In this document: positions 18,268 through 26,687 of the stretch, in pieces
Layout of the letters: the number at the start of each line of letters is the position of its first letter
Position numbering within the stretch: position 1 is the first letter of the stretch
Assembly (NCBI RefSeq): GCF_019966595.1
Contig: NZ_JAINFJ010000001.1
Location: forward strand, 682,001 to 746,000
Direction of reading: 5' to 3'
DNA length: 64,000 nucleotides
Origin: Oricola indica
GTDB taxonomy: Bacteria > Pseudomonadota > Alphaproteobacteria > Rhizobiales > Rhizobiaceae
Made by a program: the position numbers and the translations under genes
The notes under the pieces: model-generated
Told to the model about the DNA's origin: nothing
Databases searched by the model: none
The model's input: the letters and a program-made list of their open reading frames with translations, nothing else

Positions 18268-19911
18268 TCACACGTCCTTCGCCTGCTCCCTGAGCACGTA
18301 TTTCTGGATCTTCCCCGTCGAGGTCTTCGGCAGTTCCGAAAACACCACGTGCCGCGGGCATTTGTAGTGGGCGATCAGGTTGCGGCAGTGGGCGATGATG
18401 TCGTCCGCTGAGGCATCCTTGCCCGGTTTCAGTTCGACGAAGGCGCAGGGCGTCTCGCCCCACTTCTCGTCCGGCCGCGCCACAACGGCAACCGCCGCCA
18501 CGGAAGGGTGCTTGTAGATCGTGTCCTCCACCTCGATCGAGGAGATGTTCTCGCCGCCGGAAATGATGATGTCCTTGGACCTGTCCTTCAGCTGGATATA
18601 GCCGTCCTCGTGCATCACGCCGAGATCGCCGGAATGGAACCAGCCGCCGCGAAAGGCTTCGTCGGTGGCCGACGGGTTCTTCAGGTAACCCTTCATCACG
18701 ATATTGCCGCGGAACATCACCTCGCCCAGCGTCTCGCCGTCGGCGGGCACCTTTTCCATCGTTTCCGGGTCCATCACGGTCACGTCTTCCAGCGCCGTGT
18801 AGCGCACGCCCTGGCGCGCCTTTCGCGCCGCCTTGTGCGGACCGTCGAGCAGGTTCCACTGCGCATGCCACTCATTGACCACCGCCGGCCCGTAGGTTTC
18901 GGTCAGCCCGTAGAGATGGGTCACCTCGAAGCCCGCATCCGCCATGCCCGACAGCACGCTTTCCGGCGGCGGCGCGGCGGCGGTGTTGAAGGTCACGGTC
19001 TGCGGGAAGTCGCGCTTGTCCTCGTCCGCTGCGTTGATCAGCAGCGACATGACGATCGGCGCACCGCAAAGATGCGTCACGCCATGGTCGGAGATCGCGT
19101 CATACATCGCGCCTGCGCGCACCCAGCGAAGGCACACATGCGTGCCCGCCTGCACGGCCAGCGTCCACGGAAAGCACCAGCCATTGCAGTGGAACATCGG
19201 CAGCGTCCACAGATAGACCGGGTGCTTCGCCATGCCGGACGCGATGACATTGGCATAGCCCATAAGCGCCGCGCCGCGATGATGATAGACCACACCCTTC
19301 GGATTTCCGGTCGTCCCCGACGTGTAGTTGAGCGAGATCGCGTCCCATTCGTCGGCCGGCATCTGCCAGGCAAATTCCGCATCGCCGTCGGCGATGAACG
19401 CCTCGTATTCGAGGGGTCCGATCATCGGCCCCTTCGGGAACGGCGCGTCATCAGGGTAATCCGGATCGTCGTAATTGATGACGATCGGATCGGCTTCCGC
19501 CCGCTTCAGCGCGGCGGCCATCACATCGGCGAATTCGCGATCGACCAGCACCACCTTCGCCTCGCCATGGTCGAGCTGGAACGCGATGATGTCGGCGTCG
19601 AGCCGCGTATTGATCGACAGCAGAACCGCGCCCGCCATCGGTATCCCGTGATGGGCTTCCAGCATGGCCGGCGTGTTGGACAGCATCGCCGCCACCGTGT
19701 CGCCGCGCTGAACGCCCGCCTTTTGCAGCGCCGAGGCCAGCTTGCGTGACCGTGCGTAGAAATCGGCATAGGTCCTGCGCAGCGAACCGTGAATGATCGC
19801 GACATGGTCCGGAAACACGGCCGCCGCCCGCTCCAGATGCTTGAGCGGTGTCAGCGGCTGGTAATTGGCCGCGTTGCGTTCCAGCCCCTCGCCATAGATC
19901 GTGCCTTCCAT
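18268..19911 (-). CDS. AMP-binding acyl-CoA synthetase
   Basis: A 547-residue adenylate-forming enzyme. The AMP-binding P-loop reads YTSGTTGNPKGVVYHHRGA, followed by LYGLTETYGP, GWFHSGDLGVMHEDGYI and the C-terminal catalytic lysine in LPKTSTGKIQKYVLR. It activates a carboxylic acid to its acyl-CoA via an acyl-adenylate. The HHRGA and NTAAAPPP features place it with acyl-CoA synthetases that include 3-methylmercaptopropionyl-CoA ligase (DmdB). Because a DMSP lyase occurs at 45.9 kb, a role in DMSP or propionate-related metabolism is possible but unproven; medium-chain fatty acids are equally likely substrates. Confidence 0.9.
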   Translation of the reverse strand: MEGTIYGEGLERNAANYQPLTPLKHLERAAAVFPDHVAIIHGSLRRTYADFYARSRKLASALQKAGVQRGDTVAAMLSNTPAMLEAHHGIPMAGAVLLSINTRLDADIIAFQLDHGEAKVVLVDREFADVMAAALKRAEADPIVINYDDPDYPDDAPFPKGPMIGPLEYEAFIADGDAEFAWQMPADEWDAISLNYTSGTTGNPKGVVYHHRGAALMGYANVIASGMAKHPVYLWTLPMFHCNGWCFPWTLAVQAGTHVCLRWVRAGAMYDAISDHGVTHLCGAPIVMSLLINAADEDKRDFPQTVTFNTAAAPPPESVLSGMADAGFEVTHLYGLTETYGPAVVNEWHAQWNLLDGPHKAARKARQGVRYTALEDVTVMDPETMEKVPADGETLGEVMFRGNIVMKGYLKNPSATDEAFRGGWFHSGDLGVMHEDGYIQLKDRSKDIIISGGENISSIEVEDTIYKHPSVAAVAVVARPDEKWGETPCAFVELKPGKDASADDIIAHCRNLIAHYKCPRHVVFSELPKTSTGKIQKYVLREQAKDV

Positions 19912-20033
19912 CTTTCTCCTCCCGATGGTGACAATATGCGAAGCGCCGTTCTACTGCGCCGCCTCCCCCGCGTCATTATCGCTTTTGTTTTCGCCCCGGC
20001 AACCGCGTAAAAATACGGCCAAAGAGGGCGTCG

Positions 20034-20927
20034 CTATCGGAAGATCGCCGCGTAGCGGGGCGCGAAGAACTTGGTGAACATCTTCACTTCCGGCCGCCGG
20101 TAGGCGTCCGGCGAGACGAGCATCAGGTGCTGGGCCGACAATTCCTCCGGCGGCTCGAAACAGCGGATCAGCGTTCCCGCCTTTTCTTCCCCCTCCACCA
20201 GCCGCAGGTTCCTGATGCCAAGAGCGCGGCCGGACCTCACCGCCGCGTCCATCAGCTCGATTTCGCTGTATCTTTGCAACCGGTCCGGCGAAACGTGGCG
20301 CAGCATCCATTCCTCGAGCCGTTTTAATAAGCCCGTGCGATCGGATGTCACGAAGCAATGACCCTTCATGTCTTCGGGTGACTTCGGCAGACCATGTTTC
20401 GCCGCATAGGCCGGCGCACCGTAAACCGAGAAGCGCGCGGTGCTGATATGCCGGCAGATCAGTTCCGGTTCGGGCGGTTCCCCAAGGATGCGAAGGGCGA
20501 TGTCCGCCTCGCCCGCCATGAGATCCAGCGTTTTCGCGCTGGGCAGGAACTCGAACTGGATGTCCGGATGCATCGCCATGTAGGCGGTAAAGATGTCCGA
20601 CACACGCGGCGAGAAATTGCCGGAATACGCGGTAATCCGGATAAGGCGCGGTTGTGACAAATCGTGCGCCCTGTCCGCCAGCGCCTCGGCCGCCGTCTCC
20701 AGCGCCTCCGCGAGTGGCAGCAGCGTCCGTGCGGCATCGGTCGGACGAAAACCGCGATTATCGCGCTCGAAAAGTGTCAGCCCGAACACATGCTCCAGCG
20801 CTTCGATGCGCCGCGCGACCGTCGGCTGCGCGACGCCGAGCGCGTTCGACGCGGCGAGCGTCGATCCCTTCCGACACACTGCCAGGAACACACGCACATC
20901 CGACCAGTTCTGGAAGCCGTTCTTCAT
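20034..20927 (-). CDS. LysR-family transcriptional regulator
   Basis: A 297-residue regulator starting MKNGFQNWSDVRVFLAVCRK, with the LysR winged HTH (STLAASNALGVAQPTVARRI) at about residues 21-40 and a substrate-binding-like effector domain from about 90. Longer in-frame starts exist as far as 21224 but would run through the divergent small gene. The start codon lies inside a perfect inverted repeat (20919-20938), and no Shine-Dalgarno sequence is visible. It is divergent from the small gene at 21022, its most likely target. Confidence 0.9.
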   Translation of the reverse strand: MKNGFQNWSDVRVFLAVCRKGSTLAASNALGVAQPTVARRIEALEHVFGLTLFERDNRGFRPTDAARTLLPLAEALETAAEALADRAHDLSQPRLIRITAYSGNFSPRVSDIFTAYMAMHPDIQFEFLPSAKTLDLMAGEADIALRILGEPPEPELICRHISTARFSVYGAPAYAAKHGLPKSPEDMKGHCFVTSDRTGLLKRLEEWMLRHVSPDRLQRYSEIELMDAAVRSGRALGIRNLRLVEGEEKAGTLIRCFEPPEELSAQHLMLVSPDAYRRPEVKMFTKFFAPRYAAIFR

Positions 20928-20938
20928 TTTTGAAGAAC
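20919..20938. promoter_or_regulatory. Perfect 8-bp inverted repeat over the LysR start codon
   Basis: GTTCTTCA-TTTT-TGAAGAAC on the plus strand. In the LysR mRNA the ATG and the next two codons form the right arm, with a 4-nt loop. It may be an autoregulatory operator or an RNA hairpin that hides the start codon. Confidence 0.5.
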
Positions 20939-21021
20939 AGCACAACGCCGACAATTCTTCCAGCACCAAGTGTCGCAACGTAACCTTCCCGTCATCCAAT
21001 ACGGAAAAAAGGATCCAGGCC

Positions 21022-21240
21022 ATGACGACGATAACGCTCTTCCCCGGCATTCGACATATCGCGGACGTGATCCTCGCCCGTTTCACCCCGTCGAGGCCGA
21101 CCCTCCCCGTTAAGGCAGCAGCCCCGGAGACCGGAACCGAGCGGCGCGAGGCGATGGAGGAAATGCTGCTTGCATACCCGGCTTGCTGCGCCAGCGAATT
21201 TGGAATGCAGTGGATGTATATCAACTACCGTCGGGGCTGA
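21022..21240 (+). CDS. Small hypothetical protein divergent from LysR gene
   Basis: A 72-residue product beginning MTTITLFPGIRHIADVILAR and ending with PACCASEFGMQWMYINYRRG. It has a short hydrophobic N-terminal stretch, a basic and Pro-rich middle, and a Cys pair near the C-terminus. Family not recognised. AGGATCCAGG lies just upstream as a modest ribosome-binding region. The divergent arrangement with a LysR gene (94-base gap) is the usual setting for a LysR-controlled gene, which supports its being real. No function is proposed. Confidence 0.55.
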   Translation: MTTITLFPGIRHIADVILARFTPSRPTLPVKAAAPETGTERREAMEEMLLAYPACCASEFGMQWMYINYRRG

Positions 21241-21265
21241 TCTCCAGGCGCGTAACGGGGACCGT

Positions 21266-21424
21266 TCACCCGCAGCGTCTCGCCGCCTTCAACGGCGCGC
21301 GGCGCTTGTCCCTGTCCAGCACACCGCGACGCTCCACCGCAGCATGGAAATCCGGATAGCTGCCCGAACAGGCCGCAAACAGGCGCTCGAAATCCGACAC
21401 GAGATCGTTACAGACGGCGGTCGC
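21266..21424 (-). pseudogene. Decayed copy of the metallopeptidase C-terminal tail
   Basis: The reverse strand encodes a 52-residue stretch (ATAVCNDLVSDFERLFAACS ... DKRRAPLKAARRCG) ending at a stop. It aligns without gaps to the last ~52 residues of the HELAHQ protein at 22299-23363 (ATAVYNDLVPAFVELFEACS ...), about 35 of 52 identical by eye. Upstream the similarity stops and the peptidase body is missing, so this is a diverged gene fragment. The PRC-barrel gene now sits between the fragment and the intact gene. Confidence 0.75.
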
Positions 21425-21575
21425 GTCACCACGAGAATACGCCCGACCGGTTCCATCACATACTATTTCAGCACGGGCGAAATATGTGCCCGGCCGAAAA
21501 AGGAACGTGTTCGGCTTCGACGCCGTTGTGGACCCAATGGCGCACCCTCCAGTCGCCATAACAGAGGAGATTGTC

Positions 21576-22253
21576 ATGAAACGCACACTTTTGACTTCGA
21601 CCGCATTCATCGCCCTGATCGCCGCCCCGCTGGCGCCGGCATTCGCACAGGACCAGGCCCCGGCCGACAAGCCGGCTGTCATCCTGCCGGGCGACGACGT
21701 GAATTCGATGGACACGGACACCATGGGGTCCGACACCGGTGAAACCATGACCGGCGAAGCGCCGGCCGAAGAGGTCGCGCCTGCTGCCGAAACCACCGAG
21801 ATGGCCGAAGCCGACGATTCGATGTTCTTCATCTACGAGGAAGACAACCAGTATCGCTCGACCAAGCTCGTCGGCCACACCGTCATCAACGGCCAGGACG
21901 AGACGCTGGGCGACATCAACGACCTCGTCGTTTCCGCCGACGGTCAGCTGGAAGGCGTCATCATCGGCGTCGGCGGCTTCCTCGGCATCGGCGAAAAGGA
22001 TGTCGGCGTTCGCTTCGACGCCCTGTCGATTTCCGAGAACGCGGAAGCCGGCGACATGAATCTTGTCCTCGACACCACGCGCGAGGAACTGGAAGCCGCT
22101 CCCTCTTTCGTGACGAAGGAAGAGCAGGCCGCCAATGAACAGCGCAAGAAGACGATCGAGGAACTCGGCACCGATTCGGGCATGACCGGCGCGATCGCGC
22201 CCGTCGATCCGAATGCGACCGAGCCGGCAGCGCCTGCCGCGCCGGCCGAATAA
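21576..22253 (+). CDS. Exported PRC-barrel domain protein
   Basis: A 225-residue protein. A strong ribosome-binding site (AGAGGAGA, about 6 bases) sets the start. A Sec signal peptide MKRTLLTSTAFIALIAAPLA with likely cleavage after PAFA is followed by an acidic, low-complexity segment (residues ~25-85). A PRC-barrel follows (KLVGHTVINGQDETLGDIND, then LVVSADGQLEGVIIGVGGFL, residues ~90-155), with a polar Ala/Pro-rich tail. PRC-barrels are small beta-barrel modules in photosynthetic reaction centres, RimM and many alphaproteobacterial envelope proteins of unknown function. An intrinsic terminator follows at once, so it is probably a single-gene unit. Confidence 0.9.
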   Translation: MKRTLLTSTAFIALIAAPLAPAFAQDQAPADKPAVILPGDDVNSMDTDTMGSDTGETMTGEAPAEEVAPAAETTEMAEADDSMFFIYEEDNQYRSTKLVGHTVINGQDETLGDINDLVVSADGQLEGVIIGVGGFLGIGEKDVGVRFDALSISENAEAGDMNLVLDTTREELEAAPSFVTKEEQAANEQRKKTIEELGTDSGMTGAIAPVDPNATEPAAPAAPAE

Positions 22254-22271
22254 CCGGTCATTCCAAACGAG

Positions 22272-22299
22272 AAGGGCGGCCCCAACGGCCGCCCTTTTT
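22272..22299 (+). terminator. Rho-independent terminator after PRC-barrel gene
   Basis: AAGGGCGGCC-CCAAC-GGCCGCCCTT forms a perfect 10-bp stem with a 5-nt loop, followed by a T-run to 22299. It abuts the stop codon of the convergent metallopeptidase gene. Confidence 0.92.
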
Positions 22300-23363
22300 C
22301 ATGTCCCGCAACGGCGCGCCGCTTTGAGAGCGGCCAGCCTTTTTGTCTTGTCCAGCGCACCGATCCGCCGGACAGCCTCGTAGAATTTCGGATAATCGCC
22401 CGAGCAGGCCTCGAACAGCTCGACGAATGCCGGCACGAGGTCGTTATAGACGGCGGTCGCCGCCAGCTTGGCGTTGTTGATCGGCGCGTCGAACCACCCA
22501 TCGTAGCCCGCATATCCGCCCCATCGCCCGTCCCGCAAACGCCGGTAGCGCGCCCGCAGCCTGTCGATGGCGTCCGCCTTCGCGGCGCGCTTTTCCTCCG
22601 CGCTGTCCGCGCCGCGATAAATCCCGATCAGCTCGGTCCGCGTCTCGGCGATCAGATCCAGGAAATCCGCCTCGCGCTTCAGCTCCGCCTCGTAGCGCCC
22701 CAAAGCGGCCGCATCCCCCCTGTCCTTCAGCCACTTCCTGACCCCGCTCGTTTCCACCGTGACCGCGAAGGCCTCGTTGAAGGCGGTGTCGTTGCGCACA
22801 TAGAACCGCTGATGCGCCAGTTCGTGAAAGACCAGCGCCACCAGAAACGCCTCGTCGCGGCGAAACATCGTGTTGAGCAGCGGATCGCTGAACCAGCCGA
22901 GCGTCGAATAGGCAGTGATGCCTGTGACATGGACATCCATGCCCTCGTCCCGCACATCCTTCGCGAATTCGATCGCCGCGTCCCGCGAGAAATAGCCGCG
23001 ATAGGGCACGCAGCCGAAAACCGGGAAACACCATGTCTGCGGAACCAGCGAGAATTCCGGTGCGGCGAACACCGCCCACGTCACCGCATCGCGGCCCGTA
23101 TCGACATAGCTCCGGTAGCTGGCGTTGTCGGGCAGCGCGAGTTCGTCCGTCGCATAGCGGCGGATATCGCTTGCCAGCGCCATCTCCGCGCGCAGTTCCG
23201 CCGGCTGCGACGGATCGTCGACGAGCTTTGCGACCGGCTGCCGGGCCGAGAGCATCTCCAGATGCCCGTTCACCGACTGCGCGTAATAGGAGATGCCGGT
23301 ACAGCCGCTGAGCCCCGCAACCAGCACCGCCGCCACCGCAAATCGAACAAACACGCCCATCAT
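22299..23363 (-). CDS. Putative lipoprotein zinc aminopeptidase (Aminopep family)
   Basis: A 354-residue protein starting MMGVFVRFAVAAVLVAGLSG with the lipobox LSGC at about residues 18-21, so probably a lipoprotein. The zinc-metallopeptidase motif HELAHQ occurs near residue 205 in VALVFHELAHQRFYV, with a downstream glutamate in NEAFAV as in gluzincins. Preceding landmarks PVFGCVPYRGYF and GITAYSTLGWFSDPL match the predicted-aminopeptidase family found in alpha- and gammaproteobacteria. Substrate unknown. In-frame starts to 23501 lie upstream but lack the lipoprotein signal at the N-terminus. A diverged piece of the same tail lies at 21266-21424. Confidence 0.87.
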   Translation of the reverse strand: MMGVFVRFAVAAVLVAGLSGCTGISYYAQSVNGHLEMLSARQPVAKLVDDPSQPAELRAEMALASDIRRYATDELALPDNASYRSYVDTGRDAVTWAVFAAPEFSLVPQTWCFPVFGCVPYRGYFSRDAAIEFAKDVRDEGMDVHVTGITAYSTLGWFSDPLLNTMFRRDEAFLVALVFHELAHQRFYVRNDTAFNEAFAVTVETSGVRKWLKDRGDAAALGRYEAELKREADFLDLIAETRTELIGIYRGADSAEEKRAAKADAIDRLRARYRRLRDGRWGGYAGYDGWFDAPINNAKLAATAVYNDLVPAFVELFEACSGDYPKFYEAVRRIGALDKTKRLAALKAARRCGT

Positions 23364-23500
23364 GTTTCGCCCATAGCACGGCTTGCGAGACGCCGCAGGC
23401 CATTTCCGCGAAACCCGGCGCCGAAAAAACCTGCGCGCCCACTCGGGCCATTCCTGTTCCGTTCTGGTCTTTCTGCCCCGAATCACTACATTCCGTGTCA

Positions 23501-26185
23501 ATGAGCGATCCTTTCGACGACATTCCCTTCGGCGACGAGCCCCCGCGCCCGGTCGGCGAGCCTTCCGGCCTCGCCGCGCGCGCCATGCAGGCCCGCCGGC
23601 CGGCGCAGCCGCCCGACTATCTCGACGGCCTCAATGACGAGCAGCGCCGCGCCGTCGAAACCACCGAGGGCCCTGTCCTCGTGCTGGCCGGCGCCGGCAC
23701 CGGCAAGACCCGCGTGCTGACCACCCGCATCGCGCATATCCTGTCGCTCCGCCTCGCCTGGCCCGGCCAGATCCTCGCCGTCACCTTCACCAACAAGGCC
23801 GCCCGCGAGATGAAGGAGCGCATCGGCTTCCTCGTCGGCGAGGCCGTCGAGGGCATGCCCTGGCTCGGCACGTTCCACTCCATCGGCGTGAAGATCCTGC
23901 GCCGCCACGCCGAACTGGCCGGCCTGCGGTCGGATTTCACCATTCTCGACACCGACGACCAGATCCGCCTGATCAAGCAGGTCATCCAGGCCGAGGGCCT
24001 CGACGACAAGCGCTGGGCGCCGCGCACCTTCGCGCAGATGATCGACGGCTGGAAGAACAAGGGCTACGGCCCGAAGGATATCCCCGAGGGCGACGCCCGC
24101 GCCTTCGCCAACGGCAAGGGCCGCGAACTCTTCACCGCCTATCAGGACCGCCTCAAGACGCTGAACGCCTGCGATTTCGGCGACCTCCTGTGCCACCCGA
24201 TCCGCATCTTCCGCGACAATCCGGACGTGCTGGCCGAGTATCACAACAAGTTCAGATACATCCTGGTCGACGAGTATCAGGACACCAACACCGCCCAGTA
24301 CATGTGGCTCCGCCTGCTGGCGCAGAGGCCGAAGTCCCGGGCCGAAGGCCCGCAAGGCCGACCGGCCGCCGCGCCCGTTGGCGCGCCCTCGCGGAGCGAG
24401 CCGCGCAGCGGCGACAGCGTGAGCGAAAATGAAGGCTTCGCGGAAGCCTCTTTCCCCGGCGATTACCCGCCCCCCGCCGCAGGCGGCAAGGGCGACCGCC
24501 CGCCGGCCGGTCAGGCCGCCCCCGCGGAGGCCAGCGAGCGGAGCGAGCGCACGGCCGCGAGCGAAAACAAGATCAACATCTGCTGCGTCGGCGACGACGA
24601 CCAGTCGATCTATGGCTGGCGCGGCGCGGAGGTCGACAACATCCTGCGCTTCGAGAAGGATTTTCCGGGCGCCGCCGTCATCCGCCTCGAACGCAACTAC
24701 CGCTCGACCGAGCACATCCTCGGCGCCGCCTCGCACCTCATCGCCCACAATGAGGGCCGCCTCGGCAAGACGCTGTTCACCGAGATATCCGACCCGGATC
24801 ACACCAGGGTGCAGGTCCACGCCGCCTGGGATTCCGAGGAGGAGGCCCGCGCCGTCGGCGAGGAGATTGAGGCCGCGCAGACCAAGGGCCACCGGCTTAA
24901 CGACATGGCCATCCTCGTGCGCGCCTCCTTCCAGATGCGCGAATTCGAGGACCGCTTCGTCACGCTCGGCCTGAACTACCGCGTCATCGGCGGCCCGCGC
25001 TTCTACGAGCGTATGGAGATCCGCGACGCCATGGCCTATCTGCGCGTCGTGGCGCAGCCGGCCGACGACCTCGCCTTCGAGCGCATCGTCAACACGCCCA
25101 AGCGCGGCCTTGGCGATGCGAGCGTGCGCATGGTGCACGACCACGCCCGCAAGCAGGGCATTCCCATGCTCGAAGCCGCGCGGGAAATCGTCCAGACCGA
25201 GGAAATGAAGCCGAAGCCGCGCGCCGCCCTGCGCGAACTGGTCGAGCATTTCGGCCGCTGGCAGGAGCGGCTGGAGAACACGGCGCACCACCTGCTCGCC
25301 GAGGAGATCCTCGACGAGAGCGGCTACACCGCCATGTGGCAGAACGATCGCTCGGCCGATGCGCCGGGCCGGCTGGAAAACCTCAAGGAACTGGTCCGTT
25401 CCATGGAGGAGTTCGAGAGCCTGCGCTCCTTCCTGGAGCATGTCTCGCTCGTCATGGATGCCGAGCAGAACGAGGACATGGACGCCGTCTCCATCATGAC
25501 GCTGCACGCCGCCAAGGGGCTGGAGTTCGAGACCGTCTTCCTGCCCGGCTGGGAGGAAGGCCTGTTCCCGCACCAGCGCGCCCTGGACGAGGGCGGTCGC
25601 TCCGGCCTGGAGGAAGAACGCCGCCTCGCCTATGTCGGCCTCACCCGCGCCAAGCGCAACTGCCACATCTGGTTCGTCTCCAACCGCCGCATCCACGGCC
25701 TGTGGCAATCCACCGTGCCCTCGCGCTTTCTCGATGAATTGCCGGCCAACCATTGCGATGTGGCCGAACCGTCATCCAACTATGGCGGCTACGGCTCCTA
25801 TGGCGCGTCGCGCTTCGACAAGGCCGATCCCTTCACCGTCAACCGCTCCTCGCCCGGCTGGCAGCGCGCCCGGCAAAACCGCAACGCCGGCACCGCGCAA
25901 AACTGGGGTTCGCGCTCCGGCGTCGGCGTCGAACGCATCGGCTATGGCGAGACCGACTCGGGCTACGGCGCCGGCCGCAAATCGGTCAAGGGCCGCACCA
26001 TAGAGGGCGAACTCGTCGCCAAATCCGTCTCCGACACCCCCTCCGACTTCACGACAGGCGACCGCGTCTTCCACATGAAGTTCGGCAACGGCAACGTTGT
26101 GGCCGTGGAAGGCAACAAGCTGACGGTGGATTTCGACAAGGCCGGGCAGAAACGCGTGCTTGACGGGTTTGTGGAGCGGGTGTGA
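23501..26185 (+). CDS. uvrD: ATP-dependent DNA helicase UvrD/PcrA type
   Basis: An 894-residue superfamily 1A helicase. Motif I is LAGAGTGKTRVLTTRI, motif Ia TFTNKAAREMKERI, motif II DEYQDTNTAQYMWL, motif III CCVGDDDQSIYGWRGAE, motif IV RLERNYRST, motif V TLHAAKGLEFETVFLPG and motif VI RLAYVGLTRAKRN. The C-terminal Tudor-like domain reads HMKFGNGNVVAVEGNKLTVD. It acts as a 3'-5' helicase in nucleotide-excision and mismatch repair. Between motifs II and III there is an in-frame insertion of about 80 low-complexity residues (24327-24568). A GTG six bases upstream (23495) is an alternative start; no ribosome-binding site is clear. Confidence 0.95.
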   Translation: MSDPFDDIPFGDEPPRPVGEPSGLAARAMQARRPAQPPDYLDGLNDEQRRAVETTEGPVLVLAGAGTGKTRVLTTRIAHILSLRLAWPGQILAVTFTNKAAREMKERIGFLVGEAVEGMPWLGTFHSIGVKILRRHAELAGLRSDFTILDTDDQIRLIKQVIQAEGLDDKRWAPRTFAQMIDGWKNKGYGPKDIPEGDARAFANGKGRELFTAYQDRLKTLNACDFGDLLCHPIRIFRDNPDVLAEYHNKFRYILVDEYQDTNTAQYMWLRLLAQRPKSRAEGPQGRPAAAPVGAPSRSEPRSGDSVSENEGFAEASFPGDYPPPAAGGKGDRPPAGQAAPAEASERSERTAASENKINICCVGDDDQSIYGWRGAEVDNILRFEKDFPGAAVIRLERNYRSTEHILGAASHLIAHNEGRLGKTLFTEISDPDHTRVQVHAAWDSEEEARAVGEEIEAAQTKGHRLNDMAILVRASFQMREFEDRFVTLGLNYRVIGGPRFYERMEIRDAMAYLRVVAQPADDLAFERIVNTPKRGLGDASVRMVHDHARKQGIPMLEAAREIVQTEEMKPKPRAALRELVEHFGRWQERLENTAHHLLAEEILDESGYTAMWQNDRSADAPGRLENLKELVRSMEEFESLRSFLEHVSLVMDAEQNEDMDAVSIMTLHAAKGLEFETVFLPGWEEGLFPHQRALDEGGRSGLEEERRLAYVGLTRAKRNCHIWFVSNRRIHGLWQSTVPSRFLDELPANHCDVAEPSSNYGGYGSYGASRFDKADPFTVNRSSPGWQRARQNRNAGTAQNWGSRSGVGVERIGYGETDSGYGAGRKSVKGRTIEGELVAKSVSDTPSDFTTGDRVFHMKFGNGNVVAVEGNKLTVDFDKAGQKRVLDGFVERV
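24327..24568 (+). repeat. In-frame repeat-like insertion inside uvrD
   Basis: About 240 bases encode an Ala/Pro/Ser/Glu-rich, charged segment (e.g. AGGKGDRPPAGQAAPAEASE, then RSERTAAS) exactly between helicase motifs II and III, where UvrD/PcrA normally has only a short link. The DNA is rich in small perfect hairpins such as GGCTTC-GCG-GAAGCC and CTCGC-GGA-GCGAG. This composition recalls palindromic elements that insert in frame into alphaproteobacterial genes. The assignment is by appearance only. Confidence 0.55.
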
Positions 26186-26212
26186 CCAACTACCGCGACA
26201 CGTCCCCACCCG

Positions 26213-26247
26213 CCGTCATCCCTGTGCTTGTCACAGGGACCCATTCC
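26213..26247 (+). repeat. 35-bp dispersed repeat, left copy of an inverted pair
   Basis: Begins CCGTCATCCCTGTGCTTGTC and ends ACCCATTCC. It contains its own hairpin (TCCCTGTG ... CACAGGGA). Its reverse complement at 26616-26650 matches at 34 of 35 positions. The pair encloses the GIY-YIG gene. Confidence 0.9.
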
Positions 26248-26310
26248 AGAGACCGCCGCGCCACCCGCCCGAAATAACCATCACGCCCGCCGAACGCCCC
26301 CCGACCGCCC

Positions 26311-26601
26311 TCACCACAACAACCGCCGCAGGTCGTTCCAGTCGGGATTACTCTCCTCGATCAGATTGACACGCCATTGGCGCGGCCACTTCTTGATCGT
26401 CTTCTCGCGCCGGATCGCCTCGGTGATCTCGTCATACTCCTGAAACCAGACCAGCCGTTTCACGCCATATTTCGCCGTGAACTTCGAGCCATGGCCGATC
26501 TCGTGCTCGTAAACGCGCCGCGCCAGATCGCTTGTGACGCCGGTATAAAGCGTCCCGCCCTTCTTGGATGCCAGAATGTAGACATAGCCCACGCGCCCCA
26601 T
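26311..26601 (-). CDS. GIY-YIG nuclease family protein
   Basis: A 96-residue single-domain protein with GYVYILASKKGGTLYTGVTS (the GIY...YIG elements appear as VYI and YTG), then DLARRVYEHEIG with the catalytic arginine. VKRLVWFQEYDEITEAIRRE carries the conserved glutamate region. Members of this UPF0213/YhbQ-like class are widespread, and few have a known role. The gene sits alone on the minus strand between inverted 35-bp repeats, immediately 3' of uvrD, as in a small mobile cassette. Whether the nuclease acts on the flanking repeats is a hypothesis. Confidence 0.92.
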   Translation of the reverse strand: MGRVGYVYILASKKGGTLYTGVTSDLARRVYEHEIGHGSKFTAKYGVKRLVWFQEYDEITEAIRREKTIKKWPRQWRVNLIEESNPDWNDLRRLLW

Positions 26602-26615
26602 CCGTCGACGTTAGC

Positions 26616-26650
26616 GGAATGGATCCCTGTGACAAGCACAGGGATGACGG
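26616..26650 (-). repeat. 35-bp dispersed repeat, right copy of an inverted pair
   Basis: The inverted partner of 26213-26247, 34/35 identical (one G/A difference). It starts GGAATGGATCCCTGTGACAA on the plus strand and lies just upstream of the GIY-YIG start codon. Confidence 0.9.
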
Positions 26651-26687
26651 TAGGGAGAGACAAAAATCGTCGAGGGCACCCCGTGCG

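Noticed and set aside
23498-25753. A 751-codon minus-strand frame opposite uvrD
   Set aside because: Its translation is repetitive Ala/Gly/Val/Asp-rich antisense of helicase codons, and the plus strand has all helicase motifs.
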